The notes under the pieces were generated by a model. The model did no database searches. It was not told the DNA's origin and saw nothing but the letters and a program-made list of their open reading frames with translations. 64,000 bases of DNA, from the NCBI RefSeq assembly GCF_019966595.1, contig NZ_JAINFJ010000003.1, positions 527,674 to 591,673 of the forward strand, written 5' to 3'. Below, in pieces: positions 19,750-30,059 of this stretch; position 1 is the stretch's first letter, and every line of letters begins with the position of its first letter. The translations under genes were made by a program, and so were the position numbers. Source of the DNA: Oricola indica. Its GTDB lineage: Bacteria; Pseudomonadota; Alphaproteobacteria; Rhizobiales; Rhizobiaceae.

Positions 19750-21486
19750 CTACGGCGCTTCATCGGCGGAATCTTCTTCTTCGATCGCCTCCGGTCCAGC
19801 CGTATCGGACTGGTTTTCCGCGATGGTTTTCGCGGCTCTTCCCAAAGGCGCGAATGACGCGATGAACATTCCGAGTCCAACGACCGGGCCGGCCAGATTC
19901 GCGGCCAGATAGGCGAGGCCGGCCTTGACTGCCGCTTCGGTCCCTTTCTCCAGTCCGGCCAGCGATCCCTTGCGCACGCTCCCAGCCGCATCGCCCGCGT
20001 AACGTCGCGCTTCACGCAGCACGACGCTCGCCACATTGCGGACGACCAATGCGTATTCGGCCGTTCTTTTTTCACGCACAGAACCGGACGCCGCTTCGGA
20101 GGAGATTTCCTCCATCGTGTGCAGTGCGGCTATCGCGCTTTCGTCGGCGAGGTCATCGGCTTCACCGATAATGTCCAGGACATCGTCGAGACCGGATTTC
20201 ACCGCATCCAGATCGGCGCCGGCAAGATCGAGCGCCAGCACCTCTGCCTCTATGTCACGCACAACCGGGAAGCATCCGAGCAGGTCGCGTAGTGTGTCCG
20301 ACAGATCGACCATTCCGGCGACGGCGTCAGGAAAAAGCTCTTCCTCGTTTCGTGAAAAGGCCGCCGCGTCCGCCTCAATCGATCGCGACCTCGATCGCAA
20401 GACCCCCGGGCGTATCCCCGAAAGGTCTGAAGGAAGCGCGCCCAGGAGTTTGCCGACAGAAGCGGTGACGCGAGGGGACGCATTGGCACGACCGAGGCGC
20501 TGAGCCAATTCGGTCGCCTTTTCCCTCACCTCCTCCAACAGATCGGCTGCGAAATCGTTGTCGATGGCATCCGCTGCCGGAGGTATCGCTCCGATCCGGT
20601 TGTTGCGCCATTGGAACTGGAAAGGGGCCGGCCGCTGTTCGGTGACGGTTTCGTCGTCTTGCTCGGGATGTTCGGCTGTGCTCGCGCGACCCCTCAAAAC
20701 GATCTCCGCGATCTCATCCACGATCTGCCCAGCCGAACGTTCTTCGGAGGCTGTCCAGAAGGCGTCCGGCTGGGTGGCGATTTCGGTTACGACTTTCCCG
20801 TTAAAAAGGGTTTTATCACGCGTTCTTTGCCCAGATGCCTTAACATACCAAGAGAAAATGACCGCCCACGAACCGGGTTGACTGTTTGCGCGATTTTGCC
20901 ATTCCGCCAATAGGTCCCGATACGATCCGGGCGGCATATGAGCCAATGTAGGGAAGCCGGTGTCAATTGGTAGCCATAGCGATTGATCAAAAAGGGCCAC
21001 TGTGTCTGCATCGCCGCCTTCATTAGCCAGCCATTGGCAATCGTATTCCACTGCCTTCCAAATCTCTCGCCTGGCGTCGGCGGCGGCGAAGGCGGCGTCG
21101 GCGGCTCTGGTGGCGGCTCCGGAGACGGCGGTGGAGGCGACGGCGGCTCTGTTGGCGGCGAAGGCGGCGTCGATGGCGTTGATGGCGGCGTCGTCGGCGG
21201 CGTCGATGGCGTCGGCGGCTCTGGTGGCGGCGAAGGCGGCGTCGATGGCGAAGGCGGTCATATCATGGGCGGGATATTTGTGCGCCGCCCATGATATGAA
21301 GTTTGCGCGGAAAGTCTGGAGAATCAAGTTCTCCCCTCCTTCCCGATCGGCGACCCGCAATACCAGCGGAAACACGCGCAAGGCCGCGCGCGTGGCGATC
21401 GCGTGCGCCCATTCGGTCGGCTTGTCGCTCAACCAGCCTGTAAGGTCTTCCGGCGAATTGATATTCGGTTCCGGCGCGGTTGCCAT
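19750..21486 (-). CDS. Alanine-repeat protein of unknown function
   Basis: 578 residues. Residues 1-75 are a folded N-terminal part (GWLSDKPTEWAHAIATRAAL, then FISWAAHKYPAHD). Residues 79-139 are an Ala-rich degenerate repeat of the type AAFAATRAADAIDAAD, encoded by GGCGGC-rich DNA. A middle part ends in WAVIFSWYVKASGQ; then comes a variable helical region, and residues 517-549 are a hydrophobic, Gly-rich stretch near the C-terminus that could insert in a membrane, before an acidic tail. The order of parts resembles uncharacterised rhizobial proteins, but no function is known to me. It has no operon partner. Confidence 0.75.
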   Translation of the reverse strand: MATAPEPNINSPEDLTGWLSDKPTEWAHAIATRAALRVFPLVLRVADREGGENLILQTFRANFISWAAHKYPAHDMTAFAIDAAFAATRAADAIDAADDAAINAIDAAFAANRAAVASTAVSGAATRAADAAFAAADARREIWKAVEYDCQWLANEGGDADTVALFDQSLWLPIDTGFPTLAHMPPGSYRDLLAEWQNRANSQPGSWAVIFSWYVKASGQRTRDKTLFNGKVVTEIATQPDAFWTASEERSAGQIVDEIAEIVLRGRASTAEHPEQDDETVTEQRPAPFQFQWRNNRIGAIPPAADAIDNDFAADLLEEVREKATELAQRLGRANASPRVTASVGKLLGALPSDLSGIRPGVLRSRSRSIEADAAAFSRNEEELFPDAVAGMVDLSDTLRDLLGCFPVVRDIEAEVLALDLAGADLDAVKSGLDDVLDIIGEADDLADESAIAALHTMEEISSEAASGSVREKRTAEYALVVRNVASVVLREARRYAGDAAGSVRKGSLAGLEKGTEAAVKAGLAYLAANLAGPVVGLGMFIASFAPLGRAAKTIAENQSDTAGPEAIEEEDSADEAP

Positions 21487-21603
21487 TGCGTATCCCCCAC
21501 CCCGTCATCGTTGCAGAGGGTACGCCGCGCTTCAAGTCAAAGCTGCAGTAAAAAACCGCGAAATCGGCAGCTTAGCCGAGCTTTTGGCCGTATCGATTCA
21601 ATT

Positions 21604-21837
21604 CTATTTCGCGGCCAAAAGAGGCGTCGCGAGCTTGAGCGCGGCGACGAGAAATGGGGCGGCGTGCATGAGGAGGTCGAAGATGTCGATCGGTCTGGCG
21701 AGCGTACCGGCCATCAGCATTTTCAGCTTTTCCCAGATATGCGGCTCGGGAACGAAGGGCGCGAGGCCGAGCGTCAGGCAGGCGATGATGACGAGGCTCC
21801 AGGGAAGCTGGTCGAGAAGATTGGCGAGCGATTGCAT
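21604..21837 (-). CDS. Small two-segment membrane protein
   Basis: 77 residues with two hydrophobic segments (LPWSLVIIACLTLGLAPFVP and the C-terminal PFLVAALKLATPLLAA) joined by a basic and amphipathic loop containing MLMAGTLARPIDIFDL. It resembles short alphaproteobacterial proteins that are often labelled RND transporter without evidence. It lies alone between the Ala-repeat gene and the DUF930 gene, all on the minus strand with gaps over 100 bases. Function unknown. Confidence 0.7.
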   Translation of the reverse strand: MQSLANLLDQLPWSLVIIACLTLGLAPFVPEPHIWEKLKMLMAGTLARPIDIFDLLMHAAPFLVAALKLATPLLAAK

Positions 21838-21965
21838 CTGGAGCGTGTCTCCGAAATTTCAGGGCGGTCCGCCGGTGCGGTGAGGCGCATATCGTTCGGC
21901 CCGGGCCGGAATACCACTACGCCCCACGGCGTTGGGCGCTTATGTCGCGGCCGCGGCCTTCATGC

Positions 21966-22790
21966 TCAGCCGCCCGGGAACCCCCTCGCCCGCCACTGCT
22001 CGCGCGGGATCGGCGCACCGACATCGAAGGCGAATGAGCGGACGCGGGTGGCGGCTTCGTCAAGATCGCAGCGGAAGCTGAGATTGTACCAGACACCGCC
22101 TGCCCGGAACGCCGCCTCGCGAACCTCGATCGCCGTCCCGGAACCGAGCCTGTAGGCCGGAAGAAGGTCCGGCCAGTAAAGCGGCGAGACGCGGCGAAGC
22201 TGTTCTCGCAATTCCGTTGTGCACAGTTCAGCGCCGCGTTCGCCGCGCGACAACGATCCCATCGCAGCCATCGCGACCGGATCGTCGGTCACCGCACGCG
22301 AGAAAAGCGTGCGCGCCTCCGTCAGTTCGACCGGAGGCTTCGGTTCCGGAAGCGGCGCGGCGGCCTCGTCGATCTCGGCCGGTTCCGGTTCGAGCGACGT
22401 GTCGTCGGTTTCGGAGTCGGTGGATGAATTCCCATCCTGCGTTTCGCGCGGGCCGGTCTCCTCCTCGCCGAATTCGAAAACCGGCCGCAGGACCTGGATC
22501 GGCTGGGCGCTTGCCTGTTCTTCTCCCGCAGCGTCTTCGGGCGGCGGAGGCGGCGCTTCTTCCGCGGCCTGCTCGACCTCTTCTTCCTCGGGCTCTTCGG
22601 CCTCAGGTTCCGGCGCCTCGGGTTCGGGCGGCGGGACCAGTTCGACGGCGATCGCCTCCGGCTCCTCGCGGTCGAACTCCGGCAATGGCAGGCCGAAGAT
22701 CAGCAGGGCGATGACAAGCACATGCGCCACGACCGAGGCGGGAACGCCCCAGTGCGCATATCGTCCCTGTTTTTCGGTATCCTGCTGCAT
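21966..22790 (-). CDS. DUF930 domain protein with TonB-like N-terminus
   Basis: 274 residues. One N-terminal membrane segment (VPASVVAHVLVIALLIFGLP) is followed by about 100 residues rich in Pro and Glu, as in TonB, and a C-terminal DUF930 domain: LCTTELREQLRRVSPLYWPD, then FRAGGVWYNLSFRCDLD with a probable disulfide pair. The topology implies a periplasmic domain anchored in the inner membrane. Function unknown; the family is common in rhizobia. Confidence 0.88.
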   Translation of the reverse strand: MQQDTEKQGRYAHWGVPASVVAHVLVIALLIFGLPLPEFDREEPEAIAVELVPPPEPEAPEPEAEEPEEEEVEQAAEEAPPPPPEDAAGEEQASAQPIQVLRPVFEFGEEETGPRETQDGNSSTDSETDDTSLEPEPAEIDEAAAPLPEPKPPVELTEARTLFSRAVTDDPVAMAAMGSLSRGERGAELCTTELREQLRRVSPLYWPDLLPAYRLGSGTAIEVREAAFRAGGVWYNLSFRCDLDEAATRVRSFAFDVGAPIPREQWRARGFPGG

Positions 22791-22933
22791 CGCGCGATCA
22801 CTACATGGCGAAAGGGCATGATTGAAATCAACTTGCCGCCAACGCGAAAAACAAGGTGATTTCGAGGCCGTGTTTCTCGCTCAGGCACGCGACACGAAGA
22901 CCCGCCTGACCTCGGCAGGCTCTCTGCCGTTGC

Positions 22934-23302
22934 CTACCAGCGCCCGTTTCGGCGATTCCACGCGTAGAGAATATCGGCGAACCGGTCATAGGCGACGCGA
23001 GTCACCGGGAGCACGACCCTGTTGCCAAGCAGGAAAGCGATCCAGCCCTCGCCGGGCGTGGCGCGCCAGACCGCAATCGCGACATCGGCCCCGACCAGGA
23101 GATTGCCTTCGCCGTCAGTCGCGTGGAGGCGCCGGCGCACGTCATTCAACGATGCTCCGTGACCGGCAAGAATGTCCGGCTCCAGATTGATGTCACGAAA
23201 CTCGATACGGCCCGCCTTTACGGCCTCGATCAATCGGCTTTTCTGTCGATTGATACCGGCATCGCAGACCGGGCAGCGCGTGTTGTACCAGACGGTGAGC
23301 AT
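22934..23302 (-). CDS. DUF393 (DCC family) thiol-disulfide protein
   Basis: 122-residue thioredoxin-like protein with the CPVC redox motif close to the start (VWYNTRCPVCDAGI) and the downstream block IEFRDINLE, as in the DCC/DUF393 family. The start at 23302 was fixed by homology; the longer frame upstream overlaps the rpoD terminator and rpoD itself. Partner proteins are not known. Confidence 0.87.
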   Translation of the reverse strand: MLTVWYNTRCPVCDAGINRQKSRLIEAVKAGRIEFRDINLEPDILAGHGASLNDVRRRLHATDGEGNLLVGADVAIAVWRATPGEGWIAFLLGNRVVLPVTRVAYDRFADILYAWNRRNGRW

Positions 23303-23320
23303 CGCAAAGACATGCCGAAC

Positions 23321-23347
23321 AAAAAAGGGCGCCGTATGGCGCCCTTT
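23321..23347 (-). terminator. Rho-independent terminator after rpoD
   Basis: On the minus strand, a 10-base-pair stem (AAAGGGCGCC with GGCGCCCTTT, loop of four, 23324-23347) is followed by a T run. It begins eight bases after the rpoD stop codon, so it ends the dnaG-rpoD transcript before the DUF393 gene. Confidence 0.9.
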
Positions 23348-23354
23348 CGCAAAA

Positions 23355-25409
<2,055 letters not shown>

Positions 25410-25533
25410 GAAAGCCTTCATCTCCGGCGACGGTGATCCAGGGCCCTGATCCCGCCTCGTGAAGCCCACCTGTTCGGTGAACGTCGCATTTCCGATCCCG
25501 ATATCCCCGGGGTCAGGATTATGCGAAGGTTGT

Positions 25534-25579
25534 TAATTGCCAATTACCCCTAATCTAGGCGTTATTCGCGCCAATCCAA
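25534..25579 (-). promoter_or_regulatory. Possible rpoD promoter with palindrome
   Basis: The 313 bases between dnaG and rpoD hold no gene. On the minus strand a -35-like TTGGAT (25574-25579) and a -10-like TAGATT (25552-25557) are 16 bases apart. At the expected transcription start lies a 13-base palindrome (taattg, c, caatta at 25534-25546) that could be an operator. This is pattern matching only; nothing else in the gap stood out. Confidence 0.35.
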
Positions 25580-25722
25580 CACGACGCGGCGAAAAACGAA
25601 TCCCCAAACTGACAATAATTTTCGGGAGGCAGCCCGGACCGCCCTTGATTCCCGCGAATCGGGCGTGCGTCAACACCCGAGCAGCCGAATCAGTCAAAAA
25701 AGCGGGTACTGCGCGCGAATCA

Positions 25723-27651
25723 CTAGAAAGAGCGCGTCGGACGGCCGGATGAGACGCCGAATCCCTCGACCAGCGCCTCCAGTGATTCCGTCTCGTCGAT
25801 CTCCTTGCGGATATCCGCCAGACGTCCGAAATTGAAATCGCTGGCGTCAGTGCCGAGCGCGGCCTCGGCTGCACGCAACTCCCGCCGCAGGGTTCGGGAC
25901 CTGCGGTGCAGATGCAATGCCTGGCGGAACCCCTCGAGCGCATCCTCATGCGCCGCCTCGCCCGTCGCCGTCCACAGGCGGGCACGGCGTATCAACTGGT
26001 CCAGTGCAGCAACCGTCGTCGCCTGCGAAACCAGCGCGGGATGCTCCAACAGCGCGTCGCGACTTCTCGGGCGGCCGGTGGCGCAGGCATCGAGGATGGC
26101 GCTGCGCAATCGCTCCAACCCGCCATGGTCGAGTTCCAGAACCGCAAAATCGTCGAAATGGTCTGCGAGCAGATCCGGGTGCCAAAGGACCGTCGAGACA
26201 AGCGCTGCCTCGCGCAACGGCATGTCCACTCCGCCAGTGGTCAACAGGCGCGACCGCGTCAGGCTTTCGGAGATCGCCAGGCGTCCGCCACTCATGCCGC
26301 CCCGCCCCGAAGACCGGCCATAACGATCGCGATTGCCTTTTCCGCGTCCCTTGCCGCCCGAAGACGGCGCACCGAAATGCGCCGCGATACGCTCGCGCAT
26401 TGCCTGGCCGTAGTGACGCCGCACGCTTTCGTCCTTGATCTGGCTCGTCGCCTCGCGCAACTGCTTTTCGAGTTCGGCGCGACGCTCGGGCGTATCGAAG
26501 ACACGGCCCTGCGTCTCTCGCGACCACAGCATGTCTGCGAGCGGCTTTGCAGATTTCAGCACCGCCTCGAAGGCTTCGTGCCCGCCGGCCTTGACGAGAT
26601 CGTCGGGATCCTTGCCCTCCGGCAGCAGGGCGTATCGCACCGACCGACCCGGCTGGAGCCCCGGGAAAGCAAGATCGAGCGAACGCCAGGCCGCGCGCAA
26701 ACCCGCCTTGTCGCCGTCGAAGCATAGGACCGGCTCGGGCGTAACCCGCCATAAAAGTGCAAGCTGGTTTTCGGTCAGCGCGGTCCCGAGCGGTGCAACA
26801 GCATTGGAGAAGCCGGCCTGATCGAGGGCGATCACGTCCATGTAGCCTTCGGCGACGACCACGGTGCCCGCCTCGCGCACCGCCTCGCGGGCACGACGGA
26901 AATTGTAAAGGACATTGCCCTTGTGAAAGAGGTCGGTTTCCGGGGAATTGAGATACTTCGCGGGCACGTCCGGCGACAGGGCCCGCCCGCCAAACGCGAT
27001 CGTCCGTCCCCGCGCATCTTCGATCGGAAACATGATGCGGTCGCGGAAACGGTCAAAGGAAACCGGAATATCCTCACCGAAGACGACAAGGCCGCATGCC
27101 TCGATCTGCTCTTTGGACGCACCTTTCTGCGCGAGATGCTCCTTCAAGGCGTTACGGCTGTCCGGCGCGTAGCCCAGGCGAAACTTCTTCTGGGTCGTGC
27201 CCGAAAGGCCCCGGTCGCGCAGATAAGCCCGCGCCTTTGCGCCTCCGGAAAGCTGCAGTTGGCTTTCGAAGAAGACGACCGCCATCTCCATGACGTCGTG
27301 CAGCGTGGCGCGTATTTCCTCGCGGCGCTCCGCTTCCGGATCGCGTTCGGGCATCGGCACGCCGGCGAGATCGGCAATCTGCTGCACCGCCTCCGGAAAG
27401 GACACACCTTCCAGTTCGGTCAGGAAGCGGAAGTGATCACCCTTCACGCCGCAGCCGAAGCAGTAATAGCGGCCCTTCTTGTCCTCGCAGTGGAAACTCG
27501 GCGTTTTCTCGCCGTGGAACGGGCAGCACGCCCAGTAGTCGCCGCGCGACGCGTTCGTCTTGCGCTTGTCCCACGCCACGCGTTTGCCGATCACGTCCGA
27601 GATGGGAACGCGATCGCGGATTTCGTCGAGGAAAGATTGCGGAAAACGCAT
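25723..27651 (-). CDS. dnaG: DNA primase
   Basis: Makes RNA primers at the replication fork. The N-terminal zinc finger shows CCPFHGEKTPSF and YYCFGCG; the TOPRIM catalytic core has VVVAEGYMDVIALDQAG and CFDGDKAGLRAA; the C-terminal helicase-interaction domain follows a low-complexity Gly/Arg linker near residue 445. 642 residues is normal. The ATG at 27651 begins MRFPQSFLDEIRDRVPI, as in homologues. Confidence 0.97.
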   Translation of the reverse strand: MRFPQSFLDEIRDRVPISDVIGKRVAWDKRKTNASRGDYWACCPFHGEKTPSFHCEDKKGRYYCFGCGVKGDHFRFLTELEGVSFPEAVQQIADLAGVPMPERDPEAERREEIRATLHDVMEMAVVFFESQLQLSGGAKARAYLRDRGLSGTTQKKFRLGYAPDSRNALKEHLAQKGASKEQIEACGLVVFGEDIPVSFDRFRDRIMFPIEDARGRTIAFGGRALSPDVPAKYLNSPETDLFHKGNVLYNFRRAREAVREAGTVVVAEGYMDVIALDQAGFSNAVAPLGTALTENQLALLWRVTPEPVLCFDGDKAGLRAAWRSLDLAFPGLQPGRSVRYALLPEGKDPDDLVKAGGHEAFEAVLKSAKPLADMLWSRETQGRVFDTPERRAELEKQLREATSQIKDESVRRHYGQAMRERIAAHFGAPSSGGKGRGKGNRDRYGRSSGRGGMSGGRLAISESLTRSRLLTTGGVDMPLREAALVSTVLWHPDLLADHFDDFAVLELDHGGLERLRSAILDACATGRPRSRDALLEHPALVSQATTVAALDQLIRRARLWTATGEAAHEDALEGFRQALHLHRRSRTLRRELRAAEAALGTDASDFNFGRLADIRKEIDETESLEALVEGFGVSSGRPTRSF

Positions 27652-27757
27652 CGTCGGCCTTTTCGGGATTCTGCCCCTCTATACAGGGCCGACCGATCCG
27701 AGGCCAAGGATGCCTGCGTGCTTTCCCGCTATTCACAGGAGCTACGCGAAAGGCACT

Positions 27758-28069
27758 TCAGAATTGCGCGTTTTTCAGGAAAGCCGCCACCTTGGCGGCA
27801 TTGTTCGTGGTGCGGTCGAATTCGATGCCGATCCGGCGCGGTTTTACCCAGCGGATCATTCCATCGATATAGCCGATCTCTTCGGAGTGCAGTTCGACCT
27901 TGTCTCCGAAATTCATGCCGGAGGTGTTGTGCATTTCCACATCCACGCCACCCGAAGATATGTCGAGCACAATGCCGCCGGTCTTCATGAAGCCGTTGCG
28001 CAAGTTGATATAGGTGCGTGCCACTCCCCGCGGAGCGGACTTGTCATCGGCAATACGGGACGCTGGCAT
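27758..28069 (-). CDS. Single-domain PilZ protein
   Basis: 103-residue PilZ domain, the usual cyclic-di-GMP receptor fold. The RxxxR motif is RGVAR near residue 14 and the (D/N)xSxxG motif is DISSGG. The start at 28069 follows a GGGAAAACATC ribosome-binding site; the upstream part of the open frame has no PilZ character. It lies upstream of dnaG on the same strand, 106 bases away, but probably has no tie to it. Its output partner is unknown. Confidence 0.88.
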   Translation of the reverse strand: MPASRIADDKSAPRGVARTYINLRNGFMKTGGIVLDISSGGVDVEMHNTSGMNFGDKVELHSEEIGYIDGMIRWVKPRRIGIEFDRTTNNAAKVAAFLKNAQF

Positions 28070-28231
28070 GATGTTTTCCCGGGTGCGACTTTTCCTGTTG
28101 TTCGCACCAACCTCCCAGAAAAAGGCAAACATTGCGTTTACTTCCCGCAACGTCACTTTCGATCGGGATTGCCCAATGCGCGACAAATCCGGCCCGGTGA
28201 GTCAGGATAGTCGCGACAACGGAGCGGCGCG

Positions 28232-28591
28232 ATGCTGAATTACCTGACCTTGATTTTCCTGTGCCAACTCATCGGCGAAGCATTTGTTGCGTTCGTTGAA
28301 CTTCCCGTGCCCGGTCCGGTGATGGGCATGGTGCTGCTTTTCGCCGGGCTGTCGGTGCGCCGCTCGGTTCCAGACGATCTCGACACCGTGTCACGTGCGC
28401 TCCTCTCCAACTTGTCATTGCTGTTCGTACCGGCGGGAACAGGCATCATGGTGCATCTCGGCCTGCTTGCGAATGACGGTCTCGCGGTCTCTGCAGCGCT
28501 TGTCGTTTCGACCGTGGCAACCGTCGCGGTCACGGGCCTTCTCATGCAGGCGCTGACGGCAAAACGCGGGGGAAATCAGGATGATGCATGA
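28232..28591 (+). CDS. lrgA: CidA/LrgA family membrane protein
   Basis: 119-residue holin-like protein with four hydrophobic segments and the family block ELPVPGPVMGMVLLF near residue 25. With the downstream LrgB-family gene, which it overlaps by 11 bases, it forms the two-gene lrgAB/cidAB unit. In Gram-positive bacteria these affect autolysis, and in plants and several bacteria the fused or paired form exports glycolate or pyruvate; which applies here is not visible. Confidence 0.9.
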   Translation: MLNYLTLIFLCQLIGEAFVAFVELPVPGPVMGMVLLFAGLSVRRSVPDDLDTVSRALLSNLSLLFVPAGTGIMVHLGLLANDGLAVSAALVVSTVATVAVTGLLMQALTAKRGGNQDDA

Positions 28592-29321
28592 AACAGTGCA
28601 AACCGGGATTCAGGATGTCTGGGTCTATCTGTCCGCCAGCCCGCTGCTGCACCTGACGCTAACGCTTGTCGCCTATCAGGCAGGCATGTGGATCTACAAG
28701 CGCGCCGGGATGAACCCGTTGCTCAATCCCGTCCTGATCGCCGTCGTGGCGCTGGTCTCGATCCTGCTCGTGACCGGCACTTCCTACGAGACATATTTCG
28801 AAGGTGCGCAGTTCGTGCACTTCCTGCTCGGCCCGGCAACCGTCTCGCTCGCCATTCCGCTCTACAGGCAGTTTCATCGGGTTCGAAAATCCGCTCTCGC
28901 CATAGCGATCAGCCTGCTGACCGGATCGATCTTTGCCTCTGCGAGCGCGATGGCGATCGCCTGGCTGCTCGGCGCGGGCACTCAAACGATCATCTCGATC
29001 GGTCCGAAATCGGTCACGGCACCGGTTGCGATGGGCATATCCGAAAGCCTGGGCGGACTTCCCTCCCTGACCGCGGTTCTGGTCATAGCGACCGGGATAC
29101 TCGGCGCGGCGCTCGGCCCGCTCGTGCTCACCGCCGTCGGCGTGAAGGACTGGGCCTCGCGCGGATTCGCCATGGGGACGACCGCGCATGGCATCGGTAC
29201 GGCACGGGCGCTTCAGGTCGATGAGGTGGCTGGCGCGTTTTCGGGCCTCGCCATGGGTCTCAATGCGCTGGCGACGGCAATCCTGTTGCCGCTCGCATGG
29301 TCCCTGTTTTTCCAGGATTGA
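28581..29321 (+). CDS. lrgB: LrgB family membrane protein
   Basis: 246 residues with many hydrophobic segments and the family blocks LLGPATVSLAIPLYRQ and IGPKSVTAPVAMGISESLGG, followed by GTTAHGIGTARALQVDE. It pairs with LrgA in one membrane system. Start chosen at 28581; an ATG three bases on (28584) is an alternative. Confidence 0.92.
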   Translation: MMHETVQTGIQDVWVYLSASPLLHLTLTLVAYQAGMWIYKRAGMNPLLNPVLIAVVALVSILLVTGTSYETYFEGAQFVHFLLGPATVSLAIPLYRQFHRVRKSALAIAISLLTGSIFASASAMAIAWLLGAGTQTIISIGPKSVTAPVAMGISESLGGLPSLTAVLVIATGILGAALGPLVLTAVGVKDWASRGFAMGTTAHGIGTARALQVDEVAGAFSGLAMGLNALATAILLPLAWSLFFQD

Positions 29322-29330
29322 TCCGCGCGG

Positions 29331-29783
29331 CTACTGGCGCAGCATTGTCTTGACGACGCCGCTCGCCTTGGCGAAATCCATCTGGCCGGCAAAGCGCTGC
29401 TTGAGCGTCGACATGCATTTGCCGACGTCGCGGAGGCCTTCGGCGCCTGTTTCCTGGACGACGTTCTGGCAAGCCTGCTGAACTTCTTCTTCGCACATCT
29501 GCTTCGGCAGAAATTCCAGGATAACCGCAGATTCGCTGCGCTCCTGCTCGGCAAGTTCGAGACGCCCGGACTGCTCGTAAGTCGCGGCCGACTCGCGCCG
29601 CTGTTTGACCATCTTGGTCAGGATATCCGATATCTCGCTGTCGGAGACGGGATCCTTGCCGGCGGCCCGGTTGGCAATATCACGATCCTTCACCGCCGCG
29701 CAGATCAGGCGCAGTGTTGAAATACGTGTATTGTCCTGGGTTTTTTGAGCATCCTTGAGCGCAGCTTGAATCGCATCGCGCAT
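29331..29783 (-). CDS. yqeY: GatB/YqeY domain protein
   Basis: 150-residue YqeY-like protein, a free-standing homologue of the C-terminal helical domain of GatB. Family features are KDRDIANRAAGKDPVSDSEI and the C-terminal GLRDVGKCMSTLKQRFAGQ. AAGGAG precedes the ATG at 29783. A role in tRNA-linked reactions has been suggested for the family but not shown. It is divergent from carA, with a 276-base gap that probably holds both promoters. Confidence 0.93.
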   Translation of the reverse strand: MRDAIQAALKDAQKTQDNTRISTLRLICAAVKDRDIANRAAGKDPVSDSEISDILTKMVKQRRESAATYEQSGRLELAEQERSESAVILEFLPKQMCEEEVQQACQNVVQETGAEGLRDVGKCMSTLKQRFAGQMDFAKASGVVKTMLRQ

Positions 29784-30059
29784 CGTAAAAAACTCCTTGA
29801 TGGTCGCCGGACCATAGCGCCGTTCAAAGCGCAAAGCAAGAGCGACCAAAGCCTATAACGTGTTGAATTTGCTTCGTTTTTTTATCCACAGCCAGAATGT
29901 GATCACTGGCGGATCACAAAAAAGCCACAAATCGCTACGAACGCCTCACCGCCATTTGCGGCCCTGTGATCAGCTCGCACCCGGTGTTTCCAGCGCCTAG
30001 ATATGGTGTTACAGGCCCGCTACGGCAAGATGCCCCCCAATCACTGTTCCGAGAGCCCC

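Noticed and set aside
20983..21294. Glycine-rich plus-strand frame (GGEGGVGGSGGGSGDGGGG)
   Set aside because: It is the complement of the Ala-rich repeat; no ribosome-binding site, and the minus-strand frame is far longer with folded flanks.
29899..29917. Inverted repeat gtgatc/gatcac between yqeY and carA
   Set aside because: Only six base pairs with no T run and no known regulator motif; could be chance.
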